DNA from: an uncultured Clostridium sp.
GTDB lineage: Bacteria; Bacillota; Clostridia; TANB77; CAG-508
Reading direction: 5' to 3'
DNA: 64,000 bases
Assembly: GCA_946565805.1 (NCBI GenBank)
Contig: CAMNWO010000011.1
Coordinates: 1 to 64,000, forward strand
This document shows positions 16,430 to 25,645 of the stretch, piece by piece (position 1 is the stretch's first letter; every line of letters starts with the position of its first letter). Both the position numbers and the translations under genes were made by a program. The notes below the pieces were generated by a model that did no database searches, was not told where the DNA came from, and saw nothing but the letters and a program-made list of their open reading frames with translations.

Positions 16430-17167
16430 CTATTTTATTTCTTTTGCTTTTACAACTACTCTATATTTACTATCATCAGTGCAAGTAATTAAAGTTATTT
16501 CTTTTTTTCCGTTTGTTAATTGAGTCGTACAACTAACATCTGTTGGATCAACTTGATATTTAGTATAAATTTTATACTGAATTGTTTTTCCTGATAAATC
16601 TGTTATTTCTACAATGTCTCCTTCTAACAGTGTTGGTACTTTACTAAAAAATCTCGTATTTCGATAATTATGTCCTACAATACAGAAATTACCGACTTGA
16701 TTTGGTTCTGGTCCCCAAAATTTAGTAGGTGATATTTTTAATAAGTCTTCTGTTTCTTCTGCTGAATCAGTTGGACCATCAATCACTGGATAGGTAACAT
16801 TAATTTTAGGTATGGTAACTGTTGCTATTGTTGCATATTGATATCCATTAGCTGTTGTTTGTAAGATTGGTTGATTGGTTTTATTAATATTGTTGGCTTC
16901 CCCTTTTTCTTGCTCCTCTTCATCCAATACTACTACTAACACGTTATTCTTAGCAAGTGTCGAATCTTCTTCTGGAATATTAAGGTTTGCTAATATATCT
17001 TGTGATACTTGTTCACTCTTGTTTCTATCATATTCTGCATAAATATAAGCAGAAAGTAAAACACACACCAAAAAAACAGACAAAAAGAACTCAAATTTAT
17101 ATAGTTTCTTTTTTCTTTTTAATTCTGGTGTAATATACAATTTTTTAGTAACCAAAATTTGATTCAT
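16430..17167 (-). CDS. Sortase family transpeptidase
   Basis: 245 aa. One N-terminal membrane helix (about 25-45), a linker, then the sortase barrel with catalytic His in CIVGHNYR, Cys in LITCTDD and Arg in KYRVVVK. It anchors surface proteins or pilins by cleaving an LPxTG-like signal. No such substrate is obvious in the window; the large prepilin-like proteins lack a visible LPxTG tail. It lies just upstream of the split peptidase gene on the same strand. Confidence 0.92.
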   Translation of the reverse strand: MNQILVTKKLYITPELKRKKKLYKFEFFLSVFLVCVLLSAYIYAEYDRNKSEQVSQDILANLNIPEEDSTLAKNNVLVVVLDEEEQEKGEANNINKTNQPILQTTANGYQYATIATVTIPKINVTYPVIDGPTDSAEETEDLLKISPTKFWGPEPNQVGNFCIVGHNYRNTRFFSKVPTLLEGDIVEITDLSGKTIQYKIYTKYQVDPTDVSCTTQLTNGKKEITLITCTDDSKYRVVVKAKEIK

Positions 17168-17253
17168 TTTTTTCTCCCTATTTTATACTTCTTATTTATT
17201 ATAACATAAAAATCTTTCTATGAAAAGTACTCAAAATAAAAATGAATCATTTT

Positions 17254-18108
17254 TCACAGAATTTTTTGGGTAATCTTTGCATAATTATCTAATGTCAATT
17301 TCTCTGGCCTTATATTGGTTGAAATTCCTAAGTCTTCTAAAAGTTTTGTTCCTTCTTCCTTACTAGCAAATATATTTGTGTTTACTAAAGCATTTAATAA
17401 TGTTTTTCTTCTTTGCATAAAAGCATTTTTAATAATTCTAAACATCAACTCTTTTTGTTCAGTTTCTACAGGTGCTTCTTTTCGAATGGATAATTTAATT
17501 ACTTTAGAGGTCACCTCTGGCTCTGGAATAAAAGAATCATTGGGAACTTCTAAAATCCCTTCTGCTTGTGCATAATAATATACACTATAGGTAATAGCCC
17601 CTGTTTCCTTTTGTCCTGGTATAGCAATTAATCTATCCGCTACTTCTTTTTGTATCATTACTGTAATACTTTCTAATGGTAATTCTTCTTCTAATAATTT
17701 CATGATAATTGGCGTTGTAATATAATATGGTAGATTAGCTACTATTTTTACTTTTTTAATATTAGAATTTTCCTTTTCTTTTTTTATTAAGCTTTTTAAG
17801 TCTACTTTTAAGACATCTTGATTAAAAAGTTCAAAATTATTATAAAGTGAAAACCTATCTTCTAAAATTCCTATCATCTTTTTATCTAATTCAATACAAA
17901 TAACTTTTCCTGCTTTTTCTAATAACTCTTTTGTTAGTGTACCCAGCCCTGGTCCAATTTCAATAACTAAGTCTTCTTCTTTTATCTCACTGCTATCTAC
18001 AATTGCTCTTACGACCTCTTCACTAATTAAAAAGTTTTGACCTAATGACTTATTGGCTTTAATATGATATTTATTCATTATAAATTTTGTTTCTTCCAAA
18101 ATTGTCAT
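17254..18108 (-). CDS. rsmA: 16S rRNA A1518/A1519 dimethyltransferase
   Basis: 284 aa. KsgA family: SLGQNFLI, SAM motif EIGPGLGTLT, catalytic NLPYYITTP (NLPY motif) and the C-terminal RRKTLLNAL. It dimethylates two adenines of helix 45. The start is ATG 18108: GGAGG lies 8 nt upstream, and both RBS and ATG belong to a dispersed repeat (18106-18135). An in-frame ATG nine codons earlier lies at the outer edge of the same repeat and lacks an RBS. Confidence 0.95.
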   Translation of the reverse strand: MTILEETKFIMNKYHIKANKSLGQNFLISEEVVRAIVDSSEIKEEDLVIEIGPGLGTLTKELLEKAGKVICIELDKKMIGILEDRFSLYNNFELFNQDVLKVDLKSLIKKEKENSNIKKVKIVANLPYYITTPIIMKLLEEELPLESITVMIQKEVADRLIAIPGQKETGAITYSVYYYAQAEGILEVPNDSFIPEPEVTSKVIKLSIRKEAPVETEQKELMFRIIKNAFMQRRKTLLNALVNTNIFASKEEGTKLLEDLGISTNIRPEKLTLDNYAKITQKIL

Positions 18109-18135
18109 GATTTTTTCCTCCGTCCCCAAAATCAT
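18106..18135 (-). repeat. REP-like repeat supplying RBS and start codon of rsmA
   Basis: Minus strand: ATGATTTT, GGGGACGGAGG, AAAAAATCATG. Identical copies lie at 52578-52607 (rarA start) and 49100-49128. The ends are inverted (ATGATTTT/AAAATCAT); the GGAGG core is the RBS and the last ATG the start codon. Confidence 0.85.
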
Positions 18136-18178
18136 TTTAAATTATTATATTATATTTTTCTTATTTTTTCAACTTTTA

Positions 18179-18207
18179 TTGATTTTTAAATTGTTTTAAT
18201 ATACAAT
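18179..18207 (+). promoter_or_regulatory. Promoter of the second PASTA PBP
   Basis: TTGATT (18179-18184), 17-bp spacer, TACAAT (18202-18207). Confidence 0.65.
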
Positions 18208-18228
18208 ATTTGAGAAGGAATGATAATT

Positions 18229-20491
18229 ATGAAAAATGAAAGAAAAGTAAATAAAAAAACTTCTAATCATAAAGTAGTAAAAATAAAAACAGGATTTGAA
18301 TCTAAAAATCTAGTTCATACAAATAAGTTGCGAATTTCATTGTTTGTAATAGTTTTGGTCTTTATTCTTTTAATGCTTAGAATTGGATTTATTCAATTTG
18401 TACAAGGAAATTTTTTAAAGGAAAAAGCTTACCAACAACAAACAATTAATCAAATTATTAGTCCCAAACGTGGTAATATTTATGATTCTACTGGTAAGGC
18501 TCTTGCAATTGGAGCTCAAGTAGATACGATAACCATCAATCCTACAAAAATAAAAAAAGATGATAAAGAAAAAGTTGCCAAAGCATTAGCTGAAATTTTT
18601 GAACTTAATTATGATGAAATTTTACAAAAAGTAACTAGCGATACACAAGTAGAAACAATTATCAAAAAAGTTAAGCAAGAGAAAGTTGAGCAATTAAAAC
18701 AATGGATGGAGGAAAATAAACTTAGTATTGGTATTAATATTGATGAAGATACGAAAAGATATTATCCTTATAGTTCTGTTGCCTCTAATGTAATTGGGTT
18801 TTGTGGCAATGATAACCAAGGTTTAAGCGGGATTGAAGCAAAGTGGGAATCTGTTTTAACTGGTACTCCTGGCAAAATTGTAAGTTCTAAAGGTAGTGAT
18901 CAACGTGAAATTCCTAATGCAGAAGAAACTTATATTTCTGCTGAAAATGGAAGCGATTTAACACTTACTATTGACTTGAATGTTCAATCTATTGTAGAAA
19001 AATATCTAAAACAAGCTGTTGAAGAAAATCGATGTACTAGAGGTGGTAATGTAATTGCTATGAACCCTAAAACTGGTGATATTCTTGCTATGGCCTCTTA
19101 CCCTGATTATGATTTAAATTCTCCTTATACACCAAATTCTAATTTAGCTAAAACTTATGATTCTCTTTCTACAGAGGAAAAAAGTATTGCTTTATCTAAA
19201 ATGTGGATTAATAAATCAGTAGGAGAAACTTATGAGCCTGGTTCTACATTCAAAGTAATAACAGCAGCTGTTGCATTAGAAGAAAATATTACTTCAACTG
19301 ACAAAGCTGATGATTTTTATTGCAAAGGATATGAACAAGTAGCCGATTATAAAATAAGCTGTTGGGCTAACAATCCTCATGGCGTTCAATCTTTAAGAAA
19401 AGCTCTTTGTAATTCTTGTAACCCTGCTTTTATGCAATTAGGAAAAAGAATTGGTGCTTCTACTTTATATAAATATTATAATGCTTTTGGCTTATTCAAT
19501 TCTACTAATTCTGGTCTATATGGAGAACAAAGTAGTATCTTTTATAATTTAGACAAGGTAGCTGATGTTGAACTTGCCACTATGTCATTTGGACAGAGAT
19601 TTAATGTAACCCCTCTTCAAATGATTACTGCTATTTCTTGTGTTGCTAATGATGGTATTTTAATGAAACCTCGAATTGTAAAAGAAATTACTAATCCTGA
19701 TACCAATACAGTAACAGAAGTACCAGTTACTCAAGTAAGACAAGTTATCTCAAAACAGACGGCCGAAAAAGCTAAATCTTTAATGGAATCAGTTGTAACT
19801 TCTGGTTCTGGTAGACATGCTGCTGTATCTGGTTATTCAATTGGTGGAAAAACAGGGACTTCTGAACCAACTGAAGCCAATGCACAAGAGGGGTATGTAG
19901 CTTCTTATGTAGCAATTTCTCCTGTTGAAGATACACGGAATTACCTTACTTCTTACCTTATATGACCCAAAAGGGAAAAACGGTCACCAAGGTGGACAAG
20001 TTGCTGGTCCTGTTGTATCTCAAATGTTATCTGAAATTTTACCTTATTTAGGGGTTCCTTCTGATGAAAATGCTTCTAGTAATAAAAACCCAAGCAACGC
20101 TATTGTTGTACCTGATCTTAAGAATAAGACTGTAGCAGAAGCTGAAAAAATATTAAAAAATTCTGGTTTTAACACAAAAGTATATGTAAATGGTGATGCA
20201 AATTCTATTTTAGTAACAGATCAAACACCAAAACCTGGTAATTCACTTCTTAAAGGCTCTACTATCGTACTTTATGGACAAGGAAGTAGTCTTTCTACCT
20301 CTGTTTCTGTCCCAGATCTGAAGGGCATGAATGCTTCAGAGGCTATTAGTGCTTTAAAATCTAAAAATCTAAATATTAATATAGAAGGCTCTGGTATTGT
20401 TACTTCTCAAGATTACACTACTGGTGAACAAGTTCCAGAAGGCACTATTATTAAAGCAACTTTAAAACAAACCTTAACTCAAGTACATTAG
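18229..20491 (+). CDS. Class B PBP with PASTA domains, one CGG +1 frameshift
   Basis: 753 aa when CGG 19936-19938 is read +1. One membrane helix (about 30-52), dimerisation domain, transpeptidase with STFK, SCN and KTGTSE, then two PASTA domains (PDLKNKTVAEAEKIL and PDLKGMNASEAISAL). Without the shift it stops shortly before the PASTA tail. Aligned with the paralogue at 8178-10175, the region around the shift has exactly the same residue count (13 between the proline and LY), so four bases encode one residue. ATG 18229 is favoured over 18220 because AGAAGGA is 10 nt upstream. Stand-alone and plus strand; a sporulation (SpoVD) or division role is possible. Confidence 0.88.
19936..19938 (+). 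other. CGG +1 frameshift site of the second PASTA PBP
   Basis: ACA CGG AAT; skipping C gives ACA GGA ATT ACC (Thr-Gly-Ile-Thr), leading into LLLTLYDPKG, which matches LVTLYNPTG of the paralogue. Confidence 0.87.
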
Positions 20492-20509
20492 TTTTGATTT
20501 TTATACTTT

Positions 20510-20597
20510 AAAATAAAATATAATATTTTGAACACTGCGTAAGCGACCAAACGAGCAATTGCAACACACAAGGTGTAAAAAATATTATATTTTATTT
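20510..20597. repeat. AT-rich inverted repeat with a GC-richer centre
   Basis: Arms AAAATAAAATATAATATTTT and its complement enclose a 47-bp centre that is unusually G+C-rich for this window (GCGTAAGCGACCAAACGAGC). It sits between convergent genes and may be a terminator for both, or a small non-coding element. Confidence 0.6.
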
Positions 20598-20598
20598 T

Positions 20599-21222
20599 TT
20601 ACTCCATTACTTCGTTTTTCCAATAATCTTCCAATAAGTTATCTAATTTTTTAATTTTATCAAACTCTTCTAATATAATTTGCATTTTTTCTTCTGAATT
20701 TCCACATAGATAAGTCATCCATGCTTCTTGTTTGCTTATTTTCTTACTTTTCCAGGTATGGAATTTTGGTAATTCTAACACATACAATTCAATTTTATTT
20801 TCTGTTTTAGATGGTATTGTAATTTTGTTAAAATAGCTATTTGATTTTAGGTAATTAAAATCTAGTAAATTAATTGTACTCGTTTTAGCAATTTTTCTGT
20901 TATCTTCATATTCCAATTGATTGGAATGAATTTGTGCATAATATAATAACATTTTATTTTGTGCATAATAACCATCTATCATTTGAATTCCAATATTTAA
21001 TTCTTCCTCATCTTGCTTTTTTATTCTAACATCTGCAATGCCAAAGTTCTCTTTTGATGGTAAATTTTTGGATTTTATTTCTAAATATGGATTTAATTTT
21101 ATCTCTTGAATCTTAATTTCTAAAAAAGTCTCTATAAAATCTTGTATGATATCTAAATTTTCTTTTGAATTTAAAATTTTTCTTAATACTCTATTACTTT
21201 TTGATACGAATTTTCTATTCAT
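20599..21222 (-). CDS. Rpn/PD-(D/E)XK nuclease-family protein with altered active site
   Basis: 207 aa. Layout of the Rpn (recombination-promoting nuclease, formerly transposase_31-like) family: an N-terminal MNRKFVSKSNRVLRKIL, then ADVRIKK and NIGIQM, where family members have D...(I)E.Q. The glutamate is replaced by glycine, so nuclease activity is doubtful. Compare the intact relative at 58004-58909. Single gene with long AT-rich upstream region. Confidence 0.65.
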   Translation of the reverse strand: MNRKFVSKSNRVLRKILNSKENLDIIQDFIETFLEIKIQEIKLNPYLEIKSKNLPSKENFGIADVRIKKQDEEELNIGIQMIDGYYAQNKMLLYYAQIHSNQLEYEDNRKIAKTSTINLLDFNYLKSNSYFNKITIPSKTENKIELYVLELPKFHTWKSKKISKQEAWMTYLCGNSEEKMQIILEEFDKIKKLDNLLEDYWKNEVME

Positions 21223-21420
21223 ACGTTTTTTTAGTGCACTAACTCTATTCCCTCCTTATGTAATTTAGTAAATTATATAATTTATTAAGAGTATAAGTTC
21301 TTGTCCTACAATTGTCAATATATTTTTCTTATTTTGTCCTACTTTTCATCGCAAATTTCGACAAATGCTTATTTATGCTTCCAAGAAAATTATCCTAATA
21401 TGATGATTTTAGCGTATTAA

Positions 21421-21449
21421 AAAAGACCTTATTTAAAATAAAGTCTTTT
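21421..21449 (-). terminator. Terminator of the prepilin-like gene
   Basis: AAAAGACTTTATTT pairs with AAATAAGGTCTTTT (one G-T/mismatch) followed by T, downstream of 21502. Confidence 0.75.
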
Positions 21450-21501
21450 GTTATTGAAGTTTTGTTTTTCCTTTTATTTTTTAACTTTTATACCTTGTAG
21501 A

Positions 21502-23133
21502 TTATTTTTCACCATTTCTTTCATACCATAAATTGTCATCATTTACTTCATTATTTTTATAGGTTTGCTCTGTTTTGCTTAAAACCTCTTTTAAATAGGT
21601 TGATTTTTGTCTTGTTGTCACTACTTTTGATGCCCACCTGTAATAATCTATCAAATTCATATCATTTCCAGTATCTGGTGTCACTTTTACAACTTCATAC
21701 ATTTCTGTATCTTTCATTGTTTTTCCTACATGAGCTAAAAGGGTAAGAGAACAACACCAACCAACTTTTTGTACTGAATCATCTCCAGAAATCTTAAATG
21801 TATATTCACCTGTATTCGTATCGAATGAATGTGACGAAGTTGGTAAGAACCATGCACCTCTTGTATAGGTTTGTTTCTTATTTGGTTCTTTGTATTGCTC
21901 ATACGTTGTTTTTTCTTCTGTATTATATACCTTCCATGAATACATTTGCGTACGACCTTGAACAACTGAAGATGTAGCATAATTCCCTAATTCATCATAA
22001 CAAATCACAGTACAGTTGTAATAATCTGTGGCAAGTCCGCTGACAAGTAAATCATAGTTTTCTTCTTGACTACTAATTTCCTTGGAAAAGTTATCTCCTA
22101 CTTGAAATACATATTTACTAATTCTTGCTTTGTCATCCCTTCCTACTGCTTTTACTCTTAGCTCTGTAAGGTTTACTGGTTCTACTGTAATAGATATTTC
22201 AGGAGCCTCGTTGTCAAATTTAAATGCCTCACTTCTTTCTATTTTTTTGCTTCCATCTATATTTTCAATTAATATCCACAAATACCATTCTCCTGTCACA
22301 CTATTTTTAGTTATTATTTGATTATTACTACAATTTTCGGTAAATACATCTTCTGTTGGTTCTATGGTTGTATCTGTCCATTGATATTTCATATTCTTTA
22401 TTTGGTTTAAATTTTCTCTTTGGATACTTATTTGTACATTGTGCTCTTTTTGGTAGTTTTTATTTCCATTTGGACTATACTTTACTATGGTTGTCAACTC
22501 ACTTACTACTATTTTGGCTGTTTTATTTACCTTTCCAGAATATGCTTTTATAATATATTCCCCATTTTGTTTTGCTACATATTCTTCTTGAATTTGATCT
22601 TTTTTATGGTTATAAGTATATGTTTTTAAAACATCATCTTCTTGTATTATTTCTATTTTGTCAATACCATTTCTTTCTTCGATTGCTGTAATGTGAAGGG
22701 TTATTGATTTATTGTCTTGTGCTAACTGCTTTTGTAGACTTACTTCTGGAAAATTTAACTCTTGTTCCTTTCCTATATATTCTCCTATTTTAGGTACACT
22801 TCTATCTAATGAAAATGCATATCCTTCAACAATTGCTATGTCACCTTCTATTTTTGAATCTTCTACATTACTTTTTATATAGTTGTTTAGGAATTCCTCC
22901 TTGTTATATTCTGGATTTATCTTTTTTTCTATGTGTGCACCAGTTAATGCTACTACTAGTTTTTCTCTTGCTTGTGCCATTTTATATTCTTCTTTTGCTG
23001 TTATTGTTTTCGTTAGTAGTCCATTTTCTCCTGTTAGCGTCATAATTGTTACTCCTACTAAAATTAATAAAACTATAATTGTTATTACTAATGCAATTAA
23101 TGTAATTCCACTTGTTTTCCTTTGTTTCTCCAC
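21502..23133 (-). CDS. Large surface protein with prepilin-like N-terminus
   Basis: 543 aa. The N-terminus (KTSGITLIALVITIIVLLILVG) is a prepilin-type signal with cleavage expected after the glycine, then TLTGENGLLTK, a phrase shared with the other two copies. Position 5 is Ala, not Glu. The middle contains Ig-like beta repeats (roughly 130-400, with patterns such as NGEYIIKAYSG and WYLWI). The C-terminal 150 residues are unassigned. GTG start behind AGGAG. Probably exported and held by the helix; function not recognised. No pilus assembly genes are in the window. Confidence 0.8.
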   Translation of the reverse strand: MEKQRKTSGITLIALVITIIVLLILVGVTIMTLTGENGLLTKTITAKEEYKMAQAREKLVVALTGAHIEKKINPEYNKEEFLNNYIKSNVEDSKIEGDIAIVEGYAFSLDRSVPKIGEYIGKEQELNFPEVSLQKQLAQDNKSITLHITAIEERNGIDKIEIIQEDDVLKTYTYNHKKDQIQEEYVAKQNGEYIIKAYSGKVNKTAKIVVSELTTIVKYSPNGNKNYQKEHNVQISIQRENLNQIKNMKYQWTDTTIEPTEDVFTENCSNNQIITKNSVTGEWYLWILIENIDGSKKIERSEAFKFDNEAPEISITVEPVNLTELRVKAVGRDDKARISKYVFQVGDNFSKEISSQEENYDLLVSGLATDYYNCTVICYDELGNYATSSVVQGRTQMYSWKVYNTEEKTTYEQYKEPNKKQTYTRGAWFLPTSSHSFDTNTGEYTFKISGDDSVQKVGWCCSLTLLAHVGKTMKDTEMYEVVKVTPDTGNDMNLIDYYRWASKVVTTRQKSTYLKEVLSKTEQTYKNNEVNDDNLWYERNGEK

Positions 23134-23249
23134 CTTTTATTTCTCCTTTTCTTTTTTGTTTATTATATTTTTTGTGGAGATTTTTTTCAATGATTGGAGT
23201 GCTTTTTATTGTATTATTGTTTGCATAATCTTTCAATACTTTACCCTAT

Positions 23250-23288
23250 AAAAAAAGAACGAATTCTTTCAAAGAATCCATTCTTTTA
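23250..23288 (-). terminator. Terminator of the response regulator gene
   Basis: Minus strand AAAGAATGGATTCTTT/AAAGAATTCGTTCTTT stem followed by seven T. Confidence 0.75.
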
Positions 23289-23298
23289 TCTTACTTTA

Positions 23299-24039
23299 TT
23301 ATTTTGAAGCAATGTAATACCCTACTCCTCTTTTGGTAATTAGTATTTTAGGAATAGAAGTATCTTTTTCTATTTTTTCTCTAATTCTTCTTACTGTTAC
23401 ATCCACTGTTCTAATATCTCCATAATATTCATATCCCCAAACTTTTTCTAATAGTGTTTCTCTTGTTACTACTTGCTCTGGTTGAGATGCTAAGAATTTT
23501 AATACTTCAAATTCTCTTAAAGTTAAATCCATAATTTCTCCTCTAACTTTAACTTCAAATTTGTCTAAGTCTAATTCTAAATCTCCTACTACAATTTTGT
23601 TTTCTTTTTTCTTATCTTGATTTAATTTTTCTATTTCTCGGTTGTTAGAAACTGCTTCTACTTTTCTTAAATTAGCTTTTACTCTTGCAACTAATTCTCT
23701 CACACTAAAAGGCTTTGTAATATAGTCATCTGCTCCTAATTCTAATCCTAAAATTTTGTCAATTTCTCCATCTTTAGCTGTTAACATTAGTACTGGCACA
23801 TTCAAAGAATTTTTAATTCTTTTACACACAGATAATCCATCTAATTTGGGAAGCATAATATCTAATAAAATTAAGTCTGGTTTTTGCTCTAATGCCATAT
23901 TAACGGCATCTAAACCATCAGATGCTTCTATGGTTTTATATCCTTCTTTTTCTAAATTATACACTAATATATCTCTAATTGGTGGCTCATCGTCTACAAT
24001 TAGAATGGTTTTTACGTCTCTTTCCATTTTTTCTTCCAC
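23299..24039 (-). CDS. OmpR/PhoB-family response regulator
   Basis: 246 aa. Receiver domain with phospho-acceptor Asp in LILLDIMLPKLDG (about residue 60), Thr in MLTAKDG and Lys in DYITKPFS; winged-helix output domain with LTLREFEVLKFLA and VWGYEYYGDIRTVDVTVRRIREKIE, close to WalR/PhoP. No kinase gene is adjacent; the kinase at 257-1681 is a candidate partner. GTG 24039 is taken as start because AGGCGG lies 7 nt upstream. Confidence 0.92.
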   Translation of the reverse strand: MEEKMERDVKTILIVDDEPPIRDILVYNLEKEGYKTIEASDGLDAVNMALEQKPDLILLDIMLPKLDGLSVCKRIKNSLNVPVLMLTAKDGEIDKILGLELGADDYITKPFSVRELVARVKANLRKVEAVSNNREIEKLNQDKKKENKIVVGDLELDLDKFEVKVRGEIMDLTLREFEVLKFLASQPEQVVTRETLLEKVWGYEYYGDIRTVDVTVRRIREKIEKDTSIPKILITKRGVGYYIASK

Positions 24040-24165
24040 AAAAAATCCGCCTTTCTATTTATTCTAGCTTTATTTTTATAAACTATTTATATCATACTTA
24101 AAAGAATTATACAAGTTTTTTAAGCTATTTTATTATATTTCTCAAGTCATGAAGATTCAAGAATT

Positions 24166-25236
24166 CTATCTCTGTATTATTTTTCCTCCACCTAAAACAA
24201 CATCATCTTTATCATAGAAGACAACAGATTGTCCTGGTGTAATTGCCCTTTGTGGTTCAACAAATACTACCTTTGCCTTATTTCCTTCTGGATATACACT
24301 ACACACCGCTTCTTTTGCTCGATATCTAACCTTTGCTTTACATTGAATTGGAGTTTCCAATATTTCTGTCATCCAATTTAACTCTTTTACTTGCAATTCT
24401 TTCGCATATAGTTCACTTTCTGTTCCTACCACTACTTCATTTTTTTCTTTGTCTAATTTTAATACATATAATGGTTCTTGGTAAGAAATTCCTAAACCTT
24501 TTCTTTGTCCTATTGTGTAATGAATAAGGCCTTGATGTTGTCCCAGAACTTTTCCATTCTTTAATACAATGTTTCCTTTTTTCTTCTGGTAATTACCATA
24601 TTCTTTTAGAAATTCTTGATAATCATCATTTGGAATAAAACAAATTTCTTGACTGTCCTTTTTATCTGCTACTTCTAGTCCATTTTCCTTAGCTATCTTT
24701 CTTGTATCTTCCTTATTTATATAGTTCTGTAGAGGAAAAAGGATATGTTCCAATATTTCTTTTGGAATAGTATATAAAAAATAAGTCTGGTCTTTTTTTT
24801 CCTCTTTTGCTTTCTTTAATACATATTGATGATAAGTCTCTGAAAATTCAATTCGAGCATAATGCCCTGTAGCAATATAGTCACATCCTAATTCTTTCGC
24901 TTTTTGATAAAAAGCCCCAAATTTTAAATGTCGATTACATTCTACACATGGATTTGGGGTCCTTGCTTCTTTGTATTCCAGAATAAAATTGTCCACTACT
25001 TTTTCTTTAAATTCCTCTTTACAATTAATTGTATAATGAGGTATTCCTAATTTATTACAGACTTGTTTTGCATCGTAAATGGACTGGCTTTCACAGCAAC
25101 TGTTTTCTTCTGTGTCACTTGGTTCCCATAGTCTCATGGTACAGCCAATTACTTCATATCCTTGCTTTTGTAATAAGATTGCTGATACAGAGCTGTCAAC
25201 TCCTCCACTCATCCCTAATAAAACTTTTTTATTCAT
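24166..25236 (-). CDS. mnmA: tRNA-specific 2-thiouridylase
   Basis: 356 aa. Thiolates U34 of Lys, Glu and Gln tRNAs. PP-loop GMSGGVDSSVSA, the conserved NPCVECNRHLKFG with the first catalytic cysteine, DYIATGHYAR, and SQEICFIPNDDY with the second. ATG 25236 is chosen for AGGTG 8 nt upstream; a GTG four codons earlier is possible. It follows the TSCPD gene by one base, suggesting coupling. Confidence 0.95.
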   Translation of the reverse strand: MNKKVLLGMSGGVDSSVSAILLQKQGYEVIGCTMRLWEPSDTEENSCCESQSIYDAKQVCNKLGIPHYTINCKEEFKEKVVDNFILEYKEARTPNPCVECNRHLKFGAFYQKAKELGCDYIATGHYARIEFSETYHQYVLKKAKEEKKDQTYFLYTIPKEILEHILFPLQNYINKEDTRKIAKENGLEVADKKDSQEICFIPNDDYQEFLKEYGNYQKKKGNIVLKNGKVLGQHQGLIHYTIGQRKGLGISYQEPLYVLKLDKEKNEVVVGTESELYAKELQVKELNWMTEILETPIQCKAKVRYRAKEAVCSVYPEGNKAKVVFVEPQRAITPGQSVVFYDKDDVVLGGGKIIQR

Positions 25237-25237
25237 A

Positions 25238-25504
25238 TTATTTTTCACCTATTATTTTACATTTTGCTTCTTCTAAAGCGATGGCCAATTGATCTGGACA
25301 AGATGTTCCTCTAACTCCACATGGAATTCCTTTTAGTCTTTGAATTGCCTCTTCAATTTTCATTCCTTGGATTAAACTAGAAACACCTACTGTATTTCCT
25401 GCACACCCACCAATAATTGTAACTTTTTTTACAATATCTCCTTCTAATTCGATTATCATTTCTTGTGAACAAACTCGATTACTCGGTGTATATCTATATT
25501 CCAT
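25238..25504 (-). CDS. TSCPD-domain protein (TIGR03905-like)
   Basis: 88 aa. Conserved VCSQEMIIELEGD, GGCAGNTVGVSSLI and CGVRGTSCPDQLA, where the TSCPD cysteine motif gives the family its name; related to the C-terminal tail of some B12-dependent ribonucleotide reductases. Role unproven; a metal or iron-sulfur link is possible from the cysteines. Operon with mnmA. Confidence 0.88.
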   Translation of the reverse strand: MEYRYTPSNRVCSQEMIIELEGDIVKKVTIIGGCAGNTVGVSSLIQGMKIEEAIQRLKGIPCGVRGTSCPDQLAIALEEAKCKIIGEK

Positions 25505-25523
25505 TTTTTCCTCCTTTTAAAAC

Positions 25524-25630
25524 GAGACAGTGGGGGACAGTACTTTTCTGTCTCATTTAATTACTTTCATTAAAATTTAATATTTTATTAATTTTAAATG
25601 AGACAGAAAAGTACTGTCCCCCACTGTCTC
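25524..25630. repeat. REPIN-like inverted repeat, GGGGACAG class
   Basis: Two 35-bp perfect inverted arms (25524-25558, 25596-25630) with GAGACAGTGGGGGACAG at the outer ends and CTGTCTCATTT at the inner ends; 37-bp AT spacer. Sits between aspS and the TSCPD gene. Confidence 0.88.
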
Positions 25631-25645
25631 ACTGTTTCTATTGTC

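Noticed and set aside
25524..25630. CRISPR or riboswitch reading of the palindromic repeats
   Set aside because: Units are inverted pairs at scattered loci, not regularly spaced direct repeats, and no conserved aptamer core is present.
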